A stretch of DNA of 64,000 bases, from assembly GCA_965223835.1 (NCBI GenBank), contig CBDCXQ010000001.1:5890001-5954000 (forward strand). The letters run 5' to 3'. The position numbers were made by a program, and so were the translations under genes. This DNA comes from CAVYXZ01 sp965223835 (GTDB lineage: Bacteria > Chloroflexota > Anaerolineae > Aggregatilineales > Phototrophicaceae). Below the pieces are notes generated by a model. It did not search any database, had not been told where the DNA came from, and was given only the letters and a program-made list of their open reading frames with translations. Each line of letters begins with the position of its first letter. Positions within the stretch are counted from its first letter, which is position 1. Positions 44,166 through 52,208 of the stretch are shown one piece after another.

Positions 44166-45031
44166 GCTACCAGATCATCGAGGCAAACCGTGAGGTGGGC
44201 AGTGTTGAGCGACTCGGTGGAGCATTAGGGGTCTCGGTGCGTGGCTACTACGCTTGGCGCAGCCGAGAACCAAGCCAGCATCAGCAAACCGATGCTGTGC
44301 TGCTGAAGGCCATTCGGACTGCGTACCAAGCGGGACGGGGTTTGTACGGCAGTCCGCGTATCCACGCTGCCTTACGCCAACAGGGACTGTGCTGTTCGCG
44401 CAAGCGGGTCGCTCGCCTGATGCGCCAGCAGGGTATTTACTCCCGTCGCCGCCCGAAGCGACGAGTGCGAACCACCGACAGCCAACACAACCGTCCGGTT
44501 GCACCCAACCTGCTGAAGCGGGATTTCAGTGCCAACGCAGCTAATGAGAAGTGGGTCGGCGACATCGTGGGCATCTGGACAGATGAAGGCTGGCTGTACC
44601 TGGCCGCGCTGCTGGACACCTACTCGCGCTTGATTGTCGGTTGGGCGATGAGCGTGTATCGAGATGAGGCACTGGTGGAGGCCGCCTTACACATGGCGTT
44701 GGTGCGGCGTGACCGGCCCCAACCTGCCAACCTGATCCAACATACCGATCGCGGCAGCCAGTACACGGCGGATGACTATCGGGCGCTGCTGAAGGCTCAT
44801 AGCATCCAGGTGAGCATGAGCAACAAGGGGGATCCGTATGACAATGCGATGATGGAGCGCTTTTTCAGCACCCTGCGGGCGGAACTGACCGACCTGGAGC
44901 GCTTTGCCACTCGCCAAGCGGCCCGAACGGTAGTGTTCGAGTTCATGGAAGTGTTTTACAATCGTCAGCGGTTACATTCGTCGTTGGGCTACCGCAGCCC
45001 ACTGGCGTTTGAAATTCCCCATTTATCCTGA
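44162..45031 (+). CDS. IS3-family transposase OrfB (DDE integrase core)
   Basis: 289 residues. The HTH_21 segment YGSPRIHAALRQQGLCCSRKRVARLMRQQGI precedes the rve integrase core. The DDE triad is D134 (WVGDIVGIWT), D196 (QHTDRGSQY) and E232 (NAMMERFFSTLRAE), with the 35-residue D-E spacing of the IS3 family. The start overlaps the orfA stop (ATGA); expression as an OrfAB fusion by frameshifting is expected. Confidence 0.93.
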   Translation: MSYQIIEANREVGSVERLGGALGVSVRGYYAWRSREPSQHQQTDAVLLKAIRTAYQAGRGLYGSPRIHAALRQQGLCCSRKRVARLMRQQGIYSRRRPKRRVRTTDSQHNRPVAPNLLKRDFSANAANEKWVGDIVGIWTDEGWLYLAALLDTYSRLIVGWAMSVYRDEALVEAALHMALVRRDRPQPANLIQHTDRGSQYTADDYRALLKAHSIQVSMSNKGDPYDNAMMERFFSTLRAELTDLERFATRQAARTVVFEFMEVFYNRQRLHSSLGYRSPLAFEIPHLS

Positions 45032-45688
45032 AAATGTCTCTTATTCACCCTCCACCAAACTGGGGCAAGACCATTTTGCTGGCATGAACCACGATTATCA
45101 CAAGACAGTTGACAAAGGACATGGACGCATCGACATTCGTCATGCCTGGGCAATTGCTGACCCCGTCGCCTTTGAACACCTCCGATATTATGATGGTTGG
45201 ACTGATCTACACTCCATCGTGCGGGTACATCGTGAACGCCGTATCGGCAATAAAGTTGAGCAAGAAACCTCATATTACATCAGCAGTTTAGCCGCCCATG
45301 CCCAACAACTCCTCCACGCCACACGCACCCATTGGGCAATTGAGAATAGCTTGCATTGGATATTGGATGTCACGTTTCGAGAGGATGGCTCGCGCATTCG
45401 ACATCAAAATGCCCCTCAGAACATGGCGGTTTTGCGCGATATAGCACTCAATATTCTCAAGCAAGACCCTTCAAAAGGCAGTCTTAAGCAAAAACGCTAT
45501 CGAGCTACGCTTGACGATCCCTTTTTGTTGCAATTACTCTTACAACTTTGAAGCGATTGCCCTGCCCTGACCAATCGATCAATTTGACGCCGTAAAAGCA
45601 GATTGCATCTCACTTCAAGGTGTTAACACAAATCAGCTTGAATACTGGCCTCAAAATATGGACCGTCAAAGCAAAATCAGATACCCTC

Positions 45689-45719
45689 TTGACATTAGAG
45701 TGACTCTAAGGTTTAGACT
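45689..45719 (+). promoter_or_regulatory. MerR-type promoter with a long spacer and central dyad
   Basis: TTGACA at 45689 and TAGACT at 45714 are separated by 19 bp, and the spacer holds the perfect dyad TTAGAGT-G-ACTCTAA (45695-45709). An over-long spacer with a dyad between -35 and -10 is the hallmark of MerR-activated metal-resistance promoters. It sits 23 bp before the merR-like ATG and would drive the regulator and the ATPase together. Confidence 0.75.
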
Positions 45720-45742
45720 GCTTTTGAAAGGAATGGCCTGCG

Positions 45743-46186
45743 ATGTATCGAATCAAAGAACTCAGTCAGATAACGGGTATTTCAGACCATGCAATCCGCT
45801 ATTACGAGCGGGTCGGTGTGCTACCCAATGCGGCCCGCAGCACGAACGGTTATCGCATGTACACCGATGCTGACATTGACCGGTTGCAGTTTCTACATGG
45901 CGCCCGTCAGCTTGAATTGCCTTTGAACAAAATCGCCGAGATTTTGGCGCTACGCGATGAGGGAGTTCCACCCTGCCAGCATGTACGCCAAATCATCGCT
46001 GACAAAATCACGGAAGTTCACGACCGCATCCAGGCATTGGAAAAACTACAGGCCGATCTCGTCGCGCTGGACGCACTGGGGAAGAACCTGCCAGTAAACA
46101 GTCAGTGTGTGTGCCAGCGCATCGGCAACCCTACAAAATCCCAACAGTTGACAGGAGATGAAAATGAACCACCAACATCATCATGA
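45743..46186 (+). CDS. MerR-family metal-responsive regulator
   Basis: 147 residues. The winged helix MYRIKELSQITGISDHAIRYYERVGVLPNAARSTNGYRMYTDADIDRL is canonical, followed by the dimerisation helix. Candidate metal ligands are C78 and H80 (PPCQHV) and C122, C124 near the C-terminus (SQCVCQRI). This is the layout of CadR/PbrR/ZntR-like sensors rather than CueR. It probably activates its own promoter and the downstream P-type ATPase when metal is in excess. The 3' end overlaps the ATPase gene by 23 bp. Confidence 0.9.
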   Translation: MYRIKELSQITGISDHAIRYYERVGVLPNAARSTNGYRMYTDADIDRLQFLHGARQLELPLNKIAEILALRDEGVPPCQHVRQIIADKITEVHDRIQALEKLQADLVALDALGKNLPVNSQCVCQRIGNPTKSQQLTGDENEPPTSS

Positions 46187-48188
46187 CCAGCCAGCAGATC
46201 ATAGTGGGGGTATGCATAGCGGACATGCCACGCTGATGCGGAACCGGTTTTGGGTTTCGCTGGCATTGACCGTTCCACTGCTCATCTACTCCAAACAAAT
46301 CCAAATCTGGTTTGGCTTCACACCGCCCGCATTTCCCGGAAGCACCGCTATTCCCGCTGTTTTCGGGACCTTGATTTTTATCCTGGGCGGTCTGGTATTT
46401 TTGAACATGGCGCGGCATGAGTTACTTCAGCGCCAACCGGGGATGATGACCTTAATCAGTTTAGCGATTACGACCGCTTATGGTTATAGCATGGCAATTT
46501 TCTTGCTCAATCTCGATGTGACAGGTTTCTTCTGGGAACTGGCAACCTTGATTGATGTCATGTTGCTGGGGCATTGGATGGAAATGCGGAGTGTAGGCCA
46601 GGCACAAAGAGCCTTGAATGAACTGGCAAAACTCCTGCCAGATGAAGCCGAGCGAATTTTACCGTCTGGTGAACTCGAAACAGTCGCGGTGAGCCAGTTA
46701 GGTGTTGGAGATCGGGTTCTTGTTCGACCTGGTGGTAGTATTCCGGTAGATGGCAAGGTGGTCGACGGCGACAGCAAGGTCAACGAAGCGATGTTAACGG
46801 GCGAAAGCCGCCCGGTGAGCAAAGGTCCCGGAGATACGGTCATTGGCGGGGCGGTGAACCAAACCGGATCACTACGGATTGACGTGACGAAAGTTGGCGA
46901 TGATACCGCGCTGGCTGGTATCATGCGGCTGGTTCAGGAAGCACAGCAAAGCCAATCGCGCTCCCAAACCCTGGCCCAACGCGCCGCCTTCTGGTTAACA
47001 ATCATTGCAATTGGTGCTGGTCTGCTCACCTTCGTTGGTTGGACGATTTTTGGGGGTGGTGTCGCACTGGCAATCGCGCGAACCGTGACCGTTCTGGTGA
47101 TTGCCTGCCCTCATGCTCTGGGATTAGCGGTCCCCTTAGTCGTCTCGATTTCAACCACCCTGTCAGCCCGCAATGGCTTGCTTATTCGTCAACGCATGGC
47201 ATTGGAGCAGGCGAAAGACCTGGACTACATTGTCTTTGACAAAACGGGAACCTTGACGAAGGGAGAGCAAGGGGTCGTTTCCGTTGCAACCCGTGAGGAT
47301 ATGGATGAACAGACAGCACTGGAAATTGCTGCTGGCCTTGAGGGTGATAGTGAACACATTATCGCGCAAGCTATTCGCAGTCATGCCCAAACCCAAAACA
47401 TTGATCCCACCAGCGTGGAGGCGTTCGAAAGTTTGCCAGGACGAGGGGTCAAGGCGCAGGTGAATGGCAAGCTGTTCTATATTGGGGGGCCGCGTCTATT
47501 GGAACAGCAAGCCTGGGCTATCCCCGAAGAATTTAAAGCGACTCAAAAGCAAGCTGAAACGGCGGGTCAAACCGTCGTTTATCTGGCAGATGCAAGTGGC
47601 GTTGTGGCGCTATTTGCACTGGCTGATGTTATCCGGGAAGAGAGCTTTACCGCCGTGCAGCAACTCCACCAACTGGGACTGAAAGTTGCCATGCTCACCG
47701 GTGATAGTGAAGCCGTCGCCCAATCCGTCGCGCAGGAATTGAACATTGACACCTACTTTGCTGAAATTCTGCCTGAGCATAAAGCCGATCAGATCAAAAC
47801 CCTGCAAAGTAATGGTAGCAAAGTCGCAATGGTTGGCGATGGCATCAATGATGCACCCGCCCTGGCAACAGCGGATGTCGGTATCGCCATTGGTGCCGGT
47901 ACGGATGTAGCAATTGAAAGTGCCGGGATTATTCTGGTGCGCTCTGACCCGCGTGATATTGTCAAGATAGTCCGTCTTAGTCAGGCGACCTATCGCAAAA
48001 TGGTGGAGAATCTGATCTGGGCAACGGGTTATAATCTGTTCGCGATTCCGCTGGCGATGGGTATTCTCGCGCCACTGGGTATCATCCTGGCCCCGGCGGT
48101 TGGCGCGGCCTTTATGTCGGCCAGCACGATCATTGTCGCCATCAATGCCCAACTGCTCCGTCGGGTTGACCTGGCAACCGTTGCCTGA
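46164..48188 (+). CDS. copB: Heavy-metal-exporting P1B-type ATPase (CopB-like, CPH motif)
   Basis: 674 residues from the ATG at 46164 (AGGAG 6 nt upstream; 46158 is the alternative). The N-terminus is His-rich (MNHQHHHDQ...HSGGMHSGH) without CxxC metal-binding domains. TGES (212-215), CPH at 315-317 in the sixth membrane helix, DKTGT (phosphorylated D359) and GDGINDAP (558-565) are all intact. CPH with a His-rich tail defines the P1B-3/CopB group, exporting Cu(I/II) or Ag. The MerR sensor has CadR-like ligands, so the regulated metal is uncertain. Confidence 0.92.
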   Translation: MNHQHHHDQPADHSGGMHSGHATLMRNRFWVSLALTVPLLIYSKQIQIWFGFTPPAFPGSTAIPAVFGTLIFILGGLVFLNMARHELLQRQPGMMTLISLAITTAYGYSMAIFLLNLDVTGFFWELATLIDVMLLGHWMEMRSVGQAQRALNELAKLLPDEAERILPSGELETVAVSQLGVGDRVLVRPGGSIPVDGKVVDGDSKVNEAMLTGESRPVSKGPGDTVIGGAVNQTGSLRIDVTKVGDDTALAGIMRLVQEAQQSQSRSQTLAQRAAFWLTIIAIGAGLLTFVGWTIFGGGVALAIARTVTVLVIACPHALGLAVPLVVSISTTLSARNGLLIRQRMALEQAKDLDYIVFDKTGTLTKGEQGVVSVATREDMDEQTALEIAAGLEGDSEHIIAQAIRSHAQTQNIDPTSVEAFESLPGRGVKAQVNGKLFYIGGPRLLEQQAWAIPEEFKATQKQAETAGQTVVYLADASGVVALFALADVIREESFTAVQQLHQLGLKVAMLTGDSEAVAQSVAQELNIDTYFAEILPEHKADQIKTLQSNGSKVAMVGDGINDAPALATADVGIAIGAGTDVAIESAGIILVRSDPRDIVKIVRLSQATYRKMVENLIWATGYNLFAIPLAMGILAPLGIILAPAVGAAFMSASTIIVAINAQLLRRVDLATVA

Positions 48189-48246
48189 GATTGGTTAGTA
48201 ACCCTGTGGTACAGTTAATCGGGATACATTAGATGAGGGATCGACC

Positions 48247-48633
48247 ATGCGAATGCGAAGTCTGATCGGATTGCTTGTGCTGCTGTTAGCGGCCTGTGCC
48301 AATGCAACGGTGAGTGGTTTGCCAGAACTGCTTACCTTATCACCGGATAAACCAAACTTTCTCTTTTTCGTCACCGATAATTGACCCCAGTGAACGCAAA
48401 TGCAGCCCATCGTGAATGGGCTAGAGGAAAGCTATGGGGAGCAGATAGTATTTCACACCCTCAACGCTGAAGATAATGCCGCTGGTGAGACTGCCTTCAA
48501 GCGGTTAGGATTGCCCGGCCATCCCAGCTACGTTATTTTGTCACCAGATGGCAGTGAGACATATCGCACTTTTGGTGTTGTTGATGCCAGTATTCTTGAA
48601 ACGGCGATTGAGCAGGCTAATTCCTCCGGCTAG
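48247..48633 (+). CDS. Thioredoxin-like lipoprotein with two in-frame TGA codons at the CxxC positions (candidate UxxU selenoprotein)
   Basis: Read through both TGAs, the gene encodes 128 residues. It has a lipoprotein signal peptide (LLVLLLAAC, lipidated C17), the strand PNFLFFVTDN, codons 46 and 49 = TGA around Pro-Gln, then TQMQPIVNGLEESYG, VFHTLNAED, and GHPSYVILSPDG with the cis-Pro loop. The TGAs align exactly with the two redox cysteines of thioredoxins (F-x-x-x-W-C-x-x-C-x-x-x-x-P). No other disruption exists. A hairpin at 48404-48422 fits a SECIS element. Normal annotation would split it into a 45-aa and a 77-aa piece. The alternative is a pseudogene with both Cys codons mutated. It follows the metal-export operon by 58 bp. 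Confidence 0.6.
48404..48422 (+). promoter_or_regulatory. Candidate bacterial SECIS hairpin
   Basis: AGCCCAT-CGTGA-ATGGGCT: a perfect 7-bp stem and a 5-nt loop with G as second loop base. The loop begins 26 nt after the first TGA and 17 nt after the second. As I recall the bacterial SECIS model, the apical loop lies roughly 16-37 nt after UGA with a G in its first two positions, so both codons could be served by the one element. Confidence 0.5.
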
Positions 48634-48707
48634 GCGATTGCTGTGCGACGAAATACCCAGTTGCTCCGTATACAGTGGTGTCTGTGTAAGTTAAAGGAGG
48701 AACTTGA

Positions 48708-48869
48708 ATGGGCTGTGGACGCGCCATTCTCTGTATCATTTTCCCGCCGCTGGCCGTGCTTGATCGCGGTTGTGGCACCGTATTAATTGTCCTGGCGTTG
48801 ACCATCGCCGGTTGGATTCCCGGCGCCATCGCCGCGCTGTTGTTGAACTATCAGGCGGCCAATCGCTAA
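48708..48869 (+). CDS. Pmp3/YqaE (UPF0057) family small membrane protein
   Basis: 53 residues, preceded by AAAGGAGG 8 nt before the ATG. The sequence opens MGCGRAILCIIFPPLAVLD, then RGCGTVLIVLALTIAGW and IPGAIAALLLNY. This gives two short hydrophobic helices with the PPLAV and IPG signatures of the family. In yeast Pmp3 affects membrane potential and salt tolerance; bacterial members such as YqaE are stress-associated and poorly understood. Too short for many gene finders. Confidence 0.88.
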   Translation: MGCGRAILCIIFPPLAVLDRGCGTVLIVLALTIAGWIPGAIAALLLNYQAANR

Positions 48870-48893
48870 GTTCAGCGGGCACAACGCCCTGGC

Positions 48894-49985
48894 TTACTTT
48901 AGTCGTTCAGTACGATGACAGCGCACACTGGCATCATAGCGCTTCATCGCCTCATAAATGCCTTCCGGGTCATACTGGGGTTCATCGGGTGCTGCAAACT
49001 GATTGTTGAGCACCCGTTCCCCCAATTCATCGCCCAGCTTTATCATGCGCTCAATGGTCTTGGGGCTGGAGTCAATCATATCAATGCCAGGGTCCAGTTC
49101 CAATTGGAAGCGGCGGAAATCCATGCCCGCTTTGACGTAATCATAAATCACATCCAGCGATTCGGCCCGCATCGTATCGCCCAGGATAATCTCCGGGGCA
49201 TTTTCCGCCCAGCGAAACAGCCGCCAGTCACGCGGTGCGCCCCGCGACTTCTCAAAGCTGTTGGCATTTACCCACCCCGTGCCAAAACTCAAAATCGTCA
49301 CCTCTTTGGGGTCGATGCAGCACCATTCCACGGCTTCACGGGCCGCGATATACGCCGGGTTGCCATAGCTCCCCACACCGCCATCGGTGTAAGCGGTGCC
49401 GCGCCGCTCGAAGACCGGAAAGATCGTGGGTGCAGATGAGGAGGCTAGCGCCGCCGCTGCCAGTTCCCAATCTTGATCTTTTTCACTGTACGATTTGAGG
49501 AAATGCGTGCGTCGGTCCGCAATATCCACCGCCGTGATGACCAGCGCCTGGTCAGGGCGCAACCGATCTTGCAATTCACCCAGAGTTAGATTGGGGTTGC
49601 CGGTTTCCCGTTCGATGCCCCGCCGCAAAATATCCCGGAGCGGCTCGTGCGGATACAGCGCCGGTGAGAGTAAACCGCGCATGATGCGATACCCTTTTAC
49701 GAGAATATCCGGTGTGCCGGGTGGCAGCAAAGGCGGAAAAACTTCAGTACCAAATGAGCGATAAATATCCGCCAGGTCGCCCATCGACATGCCAATCGCA
49801 ATCGCGGTGGTGATGGTCGCCCCGGTAGAGGTCCCCGCTAGAATCTTCATCTGTTCCTGTTCGATCAACGGACCACCGCCCATCGCCTGTTCCAACGCCA
49901 TGAGCGCCCGCGCCACGATCAACCCTTTCATGCCGCCGCCATCAATCGCCAATGCCACATGTTGCCTTAAGGGTTTCATAGCCAT
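48894..49985 (-). CDS. Patatin-like phospholipase
   Basis: 363 residues. The oxyanion hole GGGMKG (18-23), nucleophile elbow GTSTG (Ser at about 53) and catalytic Asp in TDGGVGSYGNP form the Ser-Asp dyad of patatins. The enzyme would hydrolyse acyl esters of membrane lipids. The organisation resembles the CapV/FabD-lysophospholipase-like branch used both in lipid metabolism and as defence effectors, but no cyclase or other defence gene is beside it. It is monocistronic, between the Pmp3 gene and the D-threonine-aldolase-like gene. Confidence 0.9.
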   Translation of the reverse strand: MAMKPLRQHVALAIDGGGMKGLIVARALMALEQAMGGGPLIEQEQMKILAGTSTGATITTAIAIGMSMGDLADIYRSFGTEVFPPLLPPGTPDILVKGYRIMRGLLSPALYPHEPLRDILRRGIERETGNPNLTLGELQDRLRPDQALVITAVDIADRRTHFLKSYSEKDQDWELAAAALASSSAPTIFPVFERRGTAYTDGGVGSYGNPAYIAAREAVEWCCIDPKEVTILSFGTGWVNANSFEKSRGAPRDWRLFRWAENAPEIILGDTMRAESLDVIYDYVKAGMDFRRFQLELDPGIDMIDSSPKTIERMIKLGDELGERVLNNQFAAPDEPQYDPEGIYEAMKRYDASVRCHRTERLK

Positions 49986-50139
49986 GACATCATTCCCCGT
50001 TGTTTTTGGTTTAACGTCATTATAGTTAATAAATGGGTCAACGGCCCGGTTGTCACGTTAGGAAAACGTTTGTATCCGTCAATTCCAGTTGCTTGCGAGG
50101 TACTCATTTTATCGGCATACTGTGGTCAGGAGGTGGTAC

Positions 50140-51186
50140 ATGCAAACCATACATGATCTGGAAACACCCAGCGTCTTGATTGACCTGGATCGCATGGAAA
50201 GCAACATCGGGCGGATGCAGGGCTACTGCAATCATCACGGCTTGAAATTTCGCCCGCATATTAAGACCCACAAAATTCCGGCACTTGCCAAACTGCAACT
50301 GGCCGCCGGTGCGGTGGGCATCGCGTGTCAGAAATTGACCGAAGCCCAGGTGTTTATTGATGCCGGCATTGACGACGTTCAAATTCCCTATAATATCATC
50401 GGCCCCCAGAAGACAGCCCGCCTGGCGGAGATGTCCATGTATCACCGCATCACTGTCAGCGCCGATCACCCGTCGGTTGTGCGAGGATTAGCCGAGGCTG
50501 CCGCCGCCATTGATGGCTCGATTCGTGTCATGGCTGACTTGGCAACCGAGATCGAACGTACCGGTGCGCCGCCCGAAGAAGTGGTTCAACTTGCCAAACA
50601 GATTGAAGCCGAGGATCATTTGCATTTCGCTGGCATTCTGGTCTATCCCAGTAATCCATCCATCCGTCCCGCGCTGCAAGCCGCATTAGACGGGTTGCAT
50701 CAAGCCGGAATCGGGGTCGATTCGGTGAGTGGCGGCGGCACCGGGGCATCACTGACAGCCCACGAAGTCCCGGAATTGACCGAGCTGCGCGTGGGGACTT
50801 ACATTTTCAACGATATGAACACGGTGACACACGGCTGGGCGACCGTTGATGAGTGTGCGATGACGGTCATGGCGACGGTTGTCAGTCGGCCCACCACCGA
50901 CCGCGCTATCCTCGACAGCGGCAGCAAAACCATCGCAGCAGATCGTCTGGACAGCGGGCATGGCCTCATTTTGGAGTATCCCGATGCCATGATCTACAAG
51001 TTGAATGAAGAACACGCCTATGTCGATCTCAGTGCCTGCGATGATACACCCGTAATTGGGGAACGCGTCCATATTGTGCCGGTCCATACCTGCGTCGTGA
51101 CCAATCTGCACAATCAGATTTATGGGATTCGCGGTGACATGATTGAGGATGTTTGGGATGTGGCTGCGCGTGGATTGGTCTGGTAA
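50140..51186 (+). CDS. D-threonine aldolase / D-serine dehydratase-like PLP enzyme
   Basis: 348 residues from the ATG at 50140 (AGGAGG upstream; the frame extends 17 codons further without support). The alanine-racemase-type N-terminal barrel contains the PLP lysine in FRPHIKTHK (K42). The C-terminal domain holds HIVPVHTCVVTNLH, whose His and Cys are the metal ligands of the DSD1-like group. It would cleave or dehydrate a D-3-hydroxy amino acid, with metal as cofactor. It lies 11 bp upstream of the small protein gene that follows, so an operon is likely. Confidence 0.88.
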   Translation: MQTIHDLETPSVLIDLDRMESNIGRMQGYCNHHGLKFRPHIKTHKIPALAKLQLAAGAVGIACQKLTEAQVFIDAGIDDVQIPYNIIGPQKTARLAEMSMYHRITVSADHPSVVRGLAEAAAAIDGSIRVMADLATEIERTGAPPEEVVQLAKQIEAEDHLHFAGILVYPSNPSIRPALQAALDGLHQAGIGVDSVSGGGTGASLTAHEVPELTELRVGTYIFNDMNTVTHGWATVDECAMTVMATVVSRPTTDRAILDSGSKTIAADRLDSGHGLILEYPDAMIYKLNEEHAYVDLSACDDTPVIGERVHIVPVHTCVVTNLHNQIYGIRGDMIEDVWDVAARGLVW

Positions 51187-51197
51187 GGGAGGTAGCG

Positions 51198-51620
51198 ATG
51201 GTTTACACGGTATCCTTGCTCAATTTGAAATGTCTGGTCTCCCAGGAAGATAACGGCGACGAGGTGTATATCACCTTCAATGGTCAAAAAGCGTGGTCGG
51301 TAGCGGGGGATTACGCCATGCACCAACAACCACGTAAACCGCACCACATGAAAGAAGTTGATTTTGTCGATGGACGCTATCTGTCAGCGACAGGCTGGCA
51401 AGCATTGCCCAATTTTGACCCCAAATCTGTGATCTTTGCTGGCCTGACCGAACCGGGGAATTTCCGAGTCTGGGACCATGATAATTTCTCCCGCGACGAT
51501 TACTTTGGCGTCATTACGTTTTCCGAAAACGAAGCCGGGCATGGTTCCATCACCGGGGTCGCCGCTCGCGATGGCGCCCATTATGTGGTGATTTATGAGG
51601 TCTTGGCAGAAAATGGTTGA
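51198..51620 (+). CDS. Unrecognised small beta-rich protein (possibly C2-like)
   Basis: 140 residues from the ATG at 51198, with AAGGGAGG upstream. The opening TVSLLNLKCLVSQEDNGDEVYITFNGQKAW has the spacing of a calcium-binding beta-sandwich (C2-like) loop, and DDYFGVITFSENEAGHGSITG continues this pattern. The assignment is weak. It is probably co-transcribed with the D-threonine-aldolase-like gene 11 bp upstream. Confidence 0.6.
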   Translation: MVYTVSLLNLKCLVSQEDNGDEVYITFNGQKAWSVAGDYAMHQQPRKPHHMKEVDFVDGRYLSATGWQALPNFDPKSVIFAGLTEPGNFRVWDHDNFSRDDYFGVITFSENEAGHGSITGVAARDGAHYVVIYEVLAENG

Positions 51621-52208
51621 GGAACAAGTAATGTGACAGACATTACAAATTATGAGCAACGGAGTGAAGGCACTTCTTTGCTCATGATGAAATCAGACGC
51701 AAGCAGTCGCTGTAGCGCCCAACGATATTCATATTGCCAATTTGGATGCAGCCCGATGTGGCACTATGAAATGGTCAACCCAAACGGAACCATACGGCAG
51801 TTGGAAATGCTGCCCCGTTCGCGTATATCAAGGAAGTGACAGAGCGCGTCCGAACGGAAGGTGGCGGTTTTGAGGGAAAAACAAAAACCAGCGCTAAGGC
51901 TGGTCCATGTTCGAGTTTAATCTCGGCAAATGACCCTTCCCGGACACAACTCGAACGTCTTTTCTCCGTAAACACCCTCGAATTTACATATATCATCTCA
52001 TTTCCTCAGAACGACAAACTAAAACGACTCTCGACTGAGTTGGCTTTTCGGTAGGCCGAGGGAGGGATTAGCTCCCCCGACCCGCCTTGAAGTACCGTCG
52101 CGGAGGCTAACGACACTCCCGTCCAAAAGCATAACACGGGTTGGTAGTTCGTTGGTTTTAGGGGCGGTTTCGTTTACTCGTTTTCAGTTTGCGGAGGAAA
52201 CCCCAATC
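51621..52208. other. 588-bp non-coding region before the ParA-ParB-primase module
   Basis: No credible gene; a 68-codon ORF at 51633 has no RBS or family. The region contains a minus-strand terminator (51874-51904), a strong GC hairpin at 52059-52080 (CGAGGGAG/CTCCCCCG, one mismatch) and half-palindromes GGTTTC/GGAAACC flanking the parA leader (52166, 52196). It may hold a small RNA on the minus strand and the regulatory and replication signals of the module. Confidence 0.4.
51874..51904 (-). terminator. Rho-independent terminator on the minus strand
   Basis: Stem ACCAGC/GCTGGT with a 6-nt loop (51887-51904). On the minus strand it is followed by TTTTTGTTTTTCCC. No minus-strand protein gene lies upstream of it within 2 kb, so the terminated transcript is probably non-coding. 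Confidence 0.6.

Larger units (their letters stand above)
43807..45073 (+). mobile_element. Complete IS3-family insertion sequence inside the ISAs1 element
   Basis: 1267 bp with TG...CA ends: TGAACTTGCCCC at the left, GGGGCAAGACCA at the right. The repeats stay similar inward (GTGGAGG/CCTCCAC and TAAGAG). It is flanked by the 3-bp direct repeat TTT (43804-43806 and 45074-45076). Excision of the element and one TTT restores the ISAs1 reading frame exactly. orfA and orfB are intact, so this copy may be active and inserted recently. Confidence 0.93.
43143..45551 (+). pseudogene. ISAs1-family transposase, frameshifted and split
   Basis: Three pieces of one transposase. The first (from ATG 43143, MSENKPLASIETCFGEIEDPRV) reads to IDGKTARHSYQQGGKKG and then loses frame at an AAAAAGGGG run near 43518-43526, consistent with one inserted base. 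The second continues in another frame (MVRAWASENGLTLGQRKVDEKSNEI to FAYADQVNF). After the IS3 insertion the third resumes with AGMNHDYHKTVDKGHGRID and runs to 45551. The joined order matches the H-repeat/ISAs1 family from end to end. Two independent lesions make it non-functional. Confidence 0.9.
43051..45564 (+). mobile_element. ISAs1-family element, inactivated and interrupted by an IS3-family element
   Basis: Ends are a perfect 18-bp inverted repeat, CAGGGCAATCGCTTCAAA at 43051-43068 and its complement at 45547-45564. Removing the nested IS3 element and one TTT leaves about 1244 bp, a normal ISAs1 size. I see no 8-10-bp target duplication outside the ends, so the flanks may have been rearranged. 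Confidence 0.85.

Noticed and set aside
48247..48384. Genome-wide recoding of TGA (e.g. Trp) as explanation of the interrupted thioredoxin-like gene
   Set aside because: Many genes in the window end in TGA with ATGA/GTGA overlaps to the next gene, and no other gene has internal TGA; a local event is required.
48894..49985. Patatin as a CBASS CapV effector
   Set aside because: No CD-NTase or E1/E2-like genes nearby; flanking genes are metabolic.
51633..51839. 68-codon ORF after the C2-like protein
   Set aside because: No ribosome site, no family resemblance, low-complexity composition and partly inside a probable RNA/terminator region.
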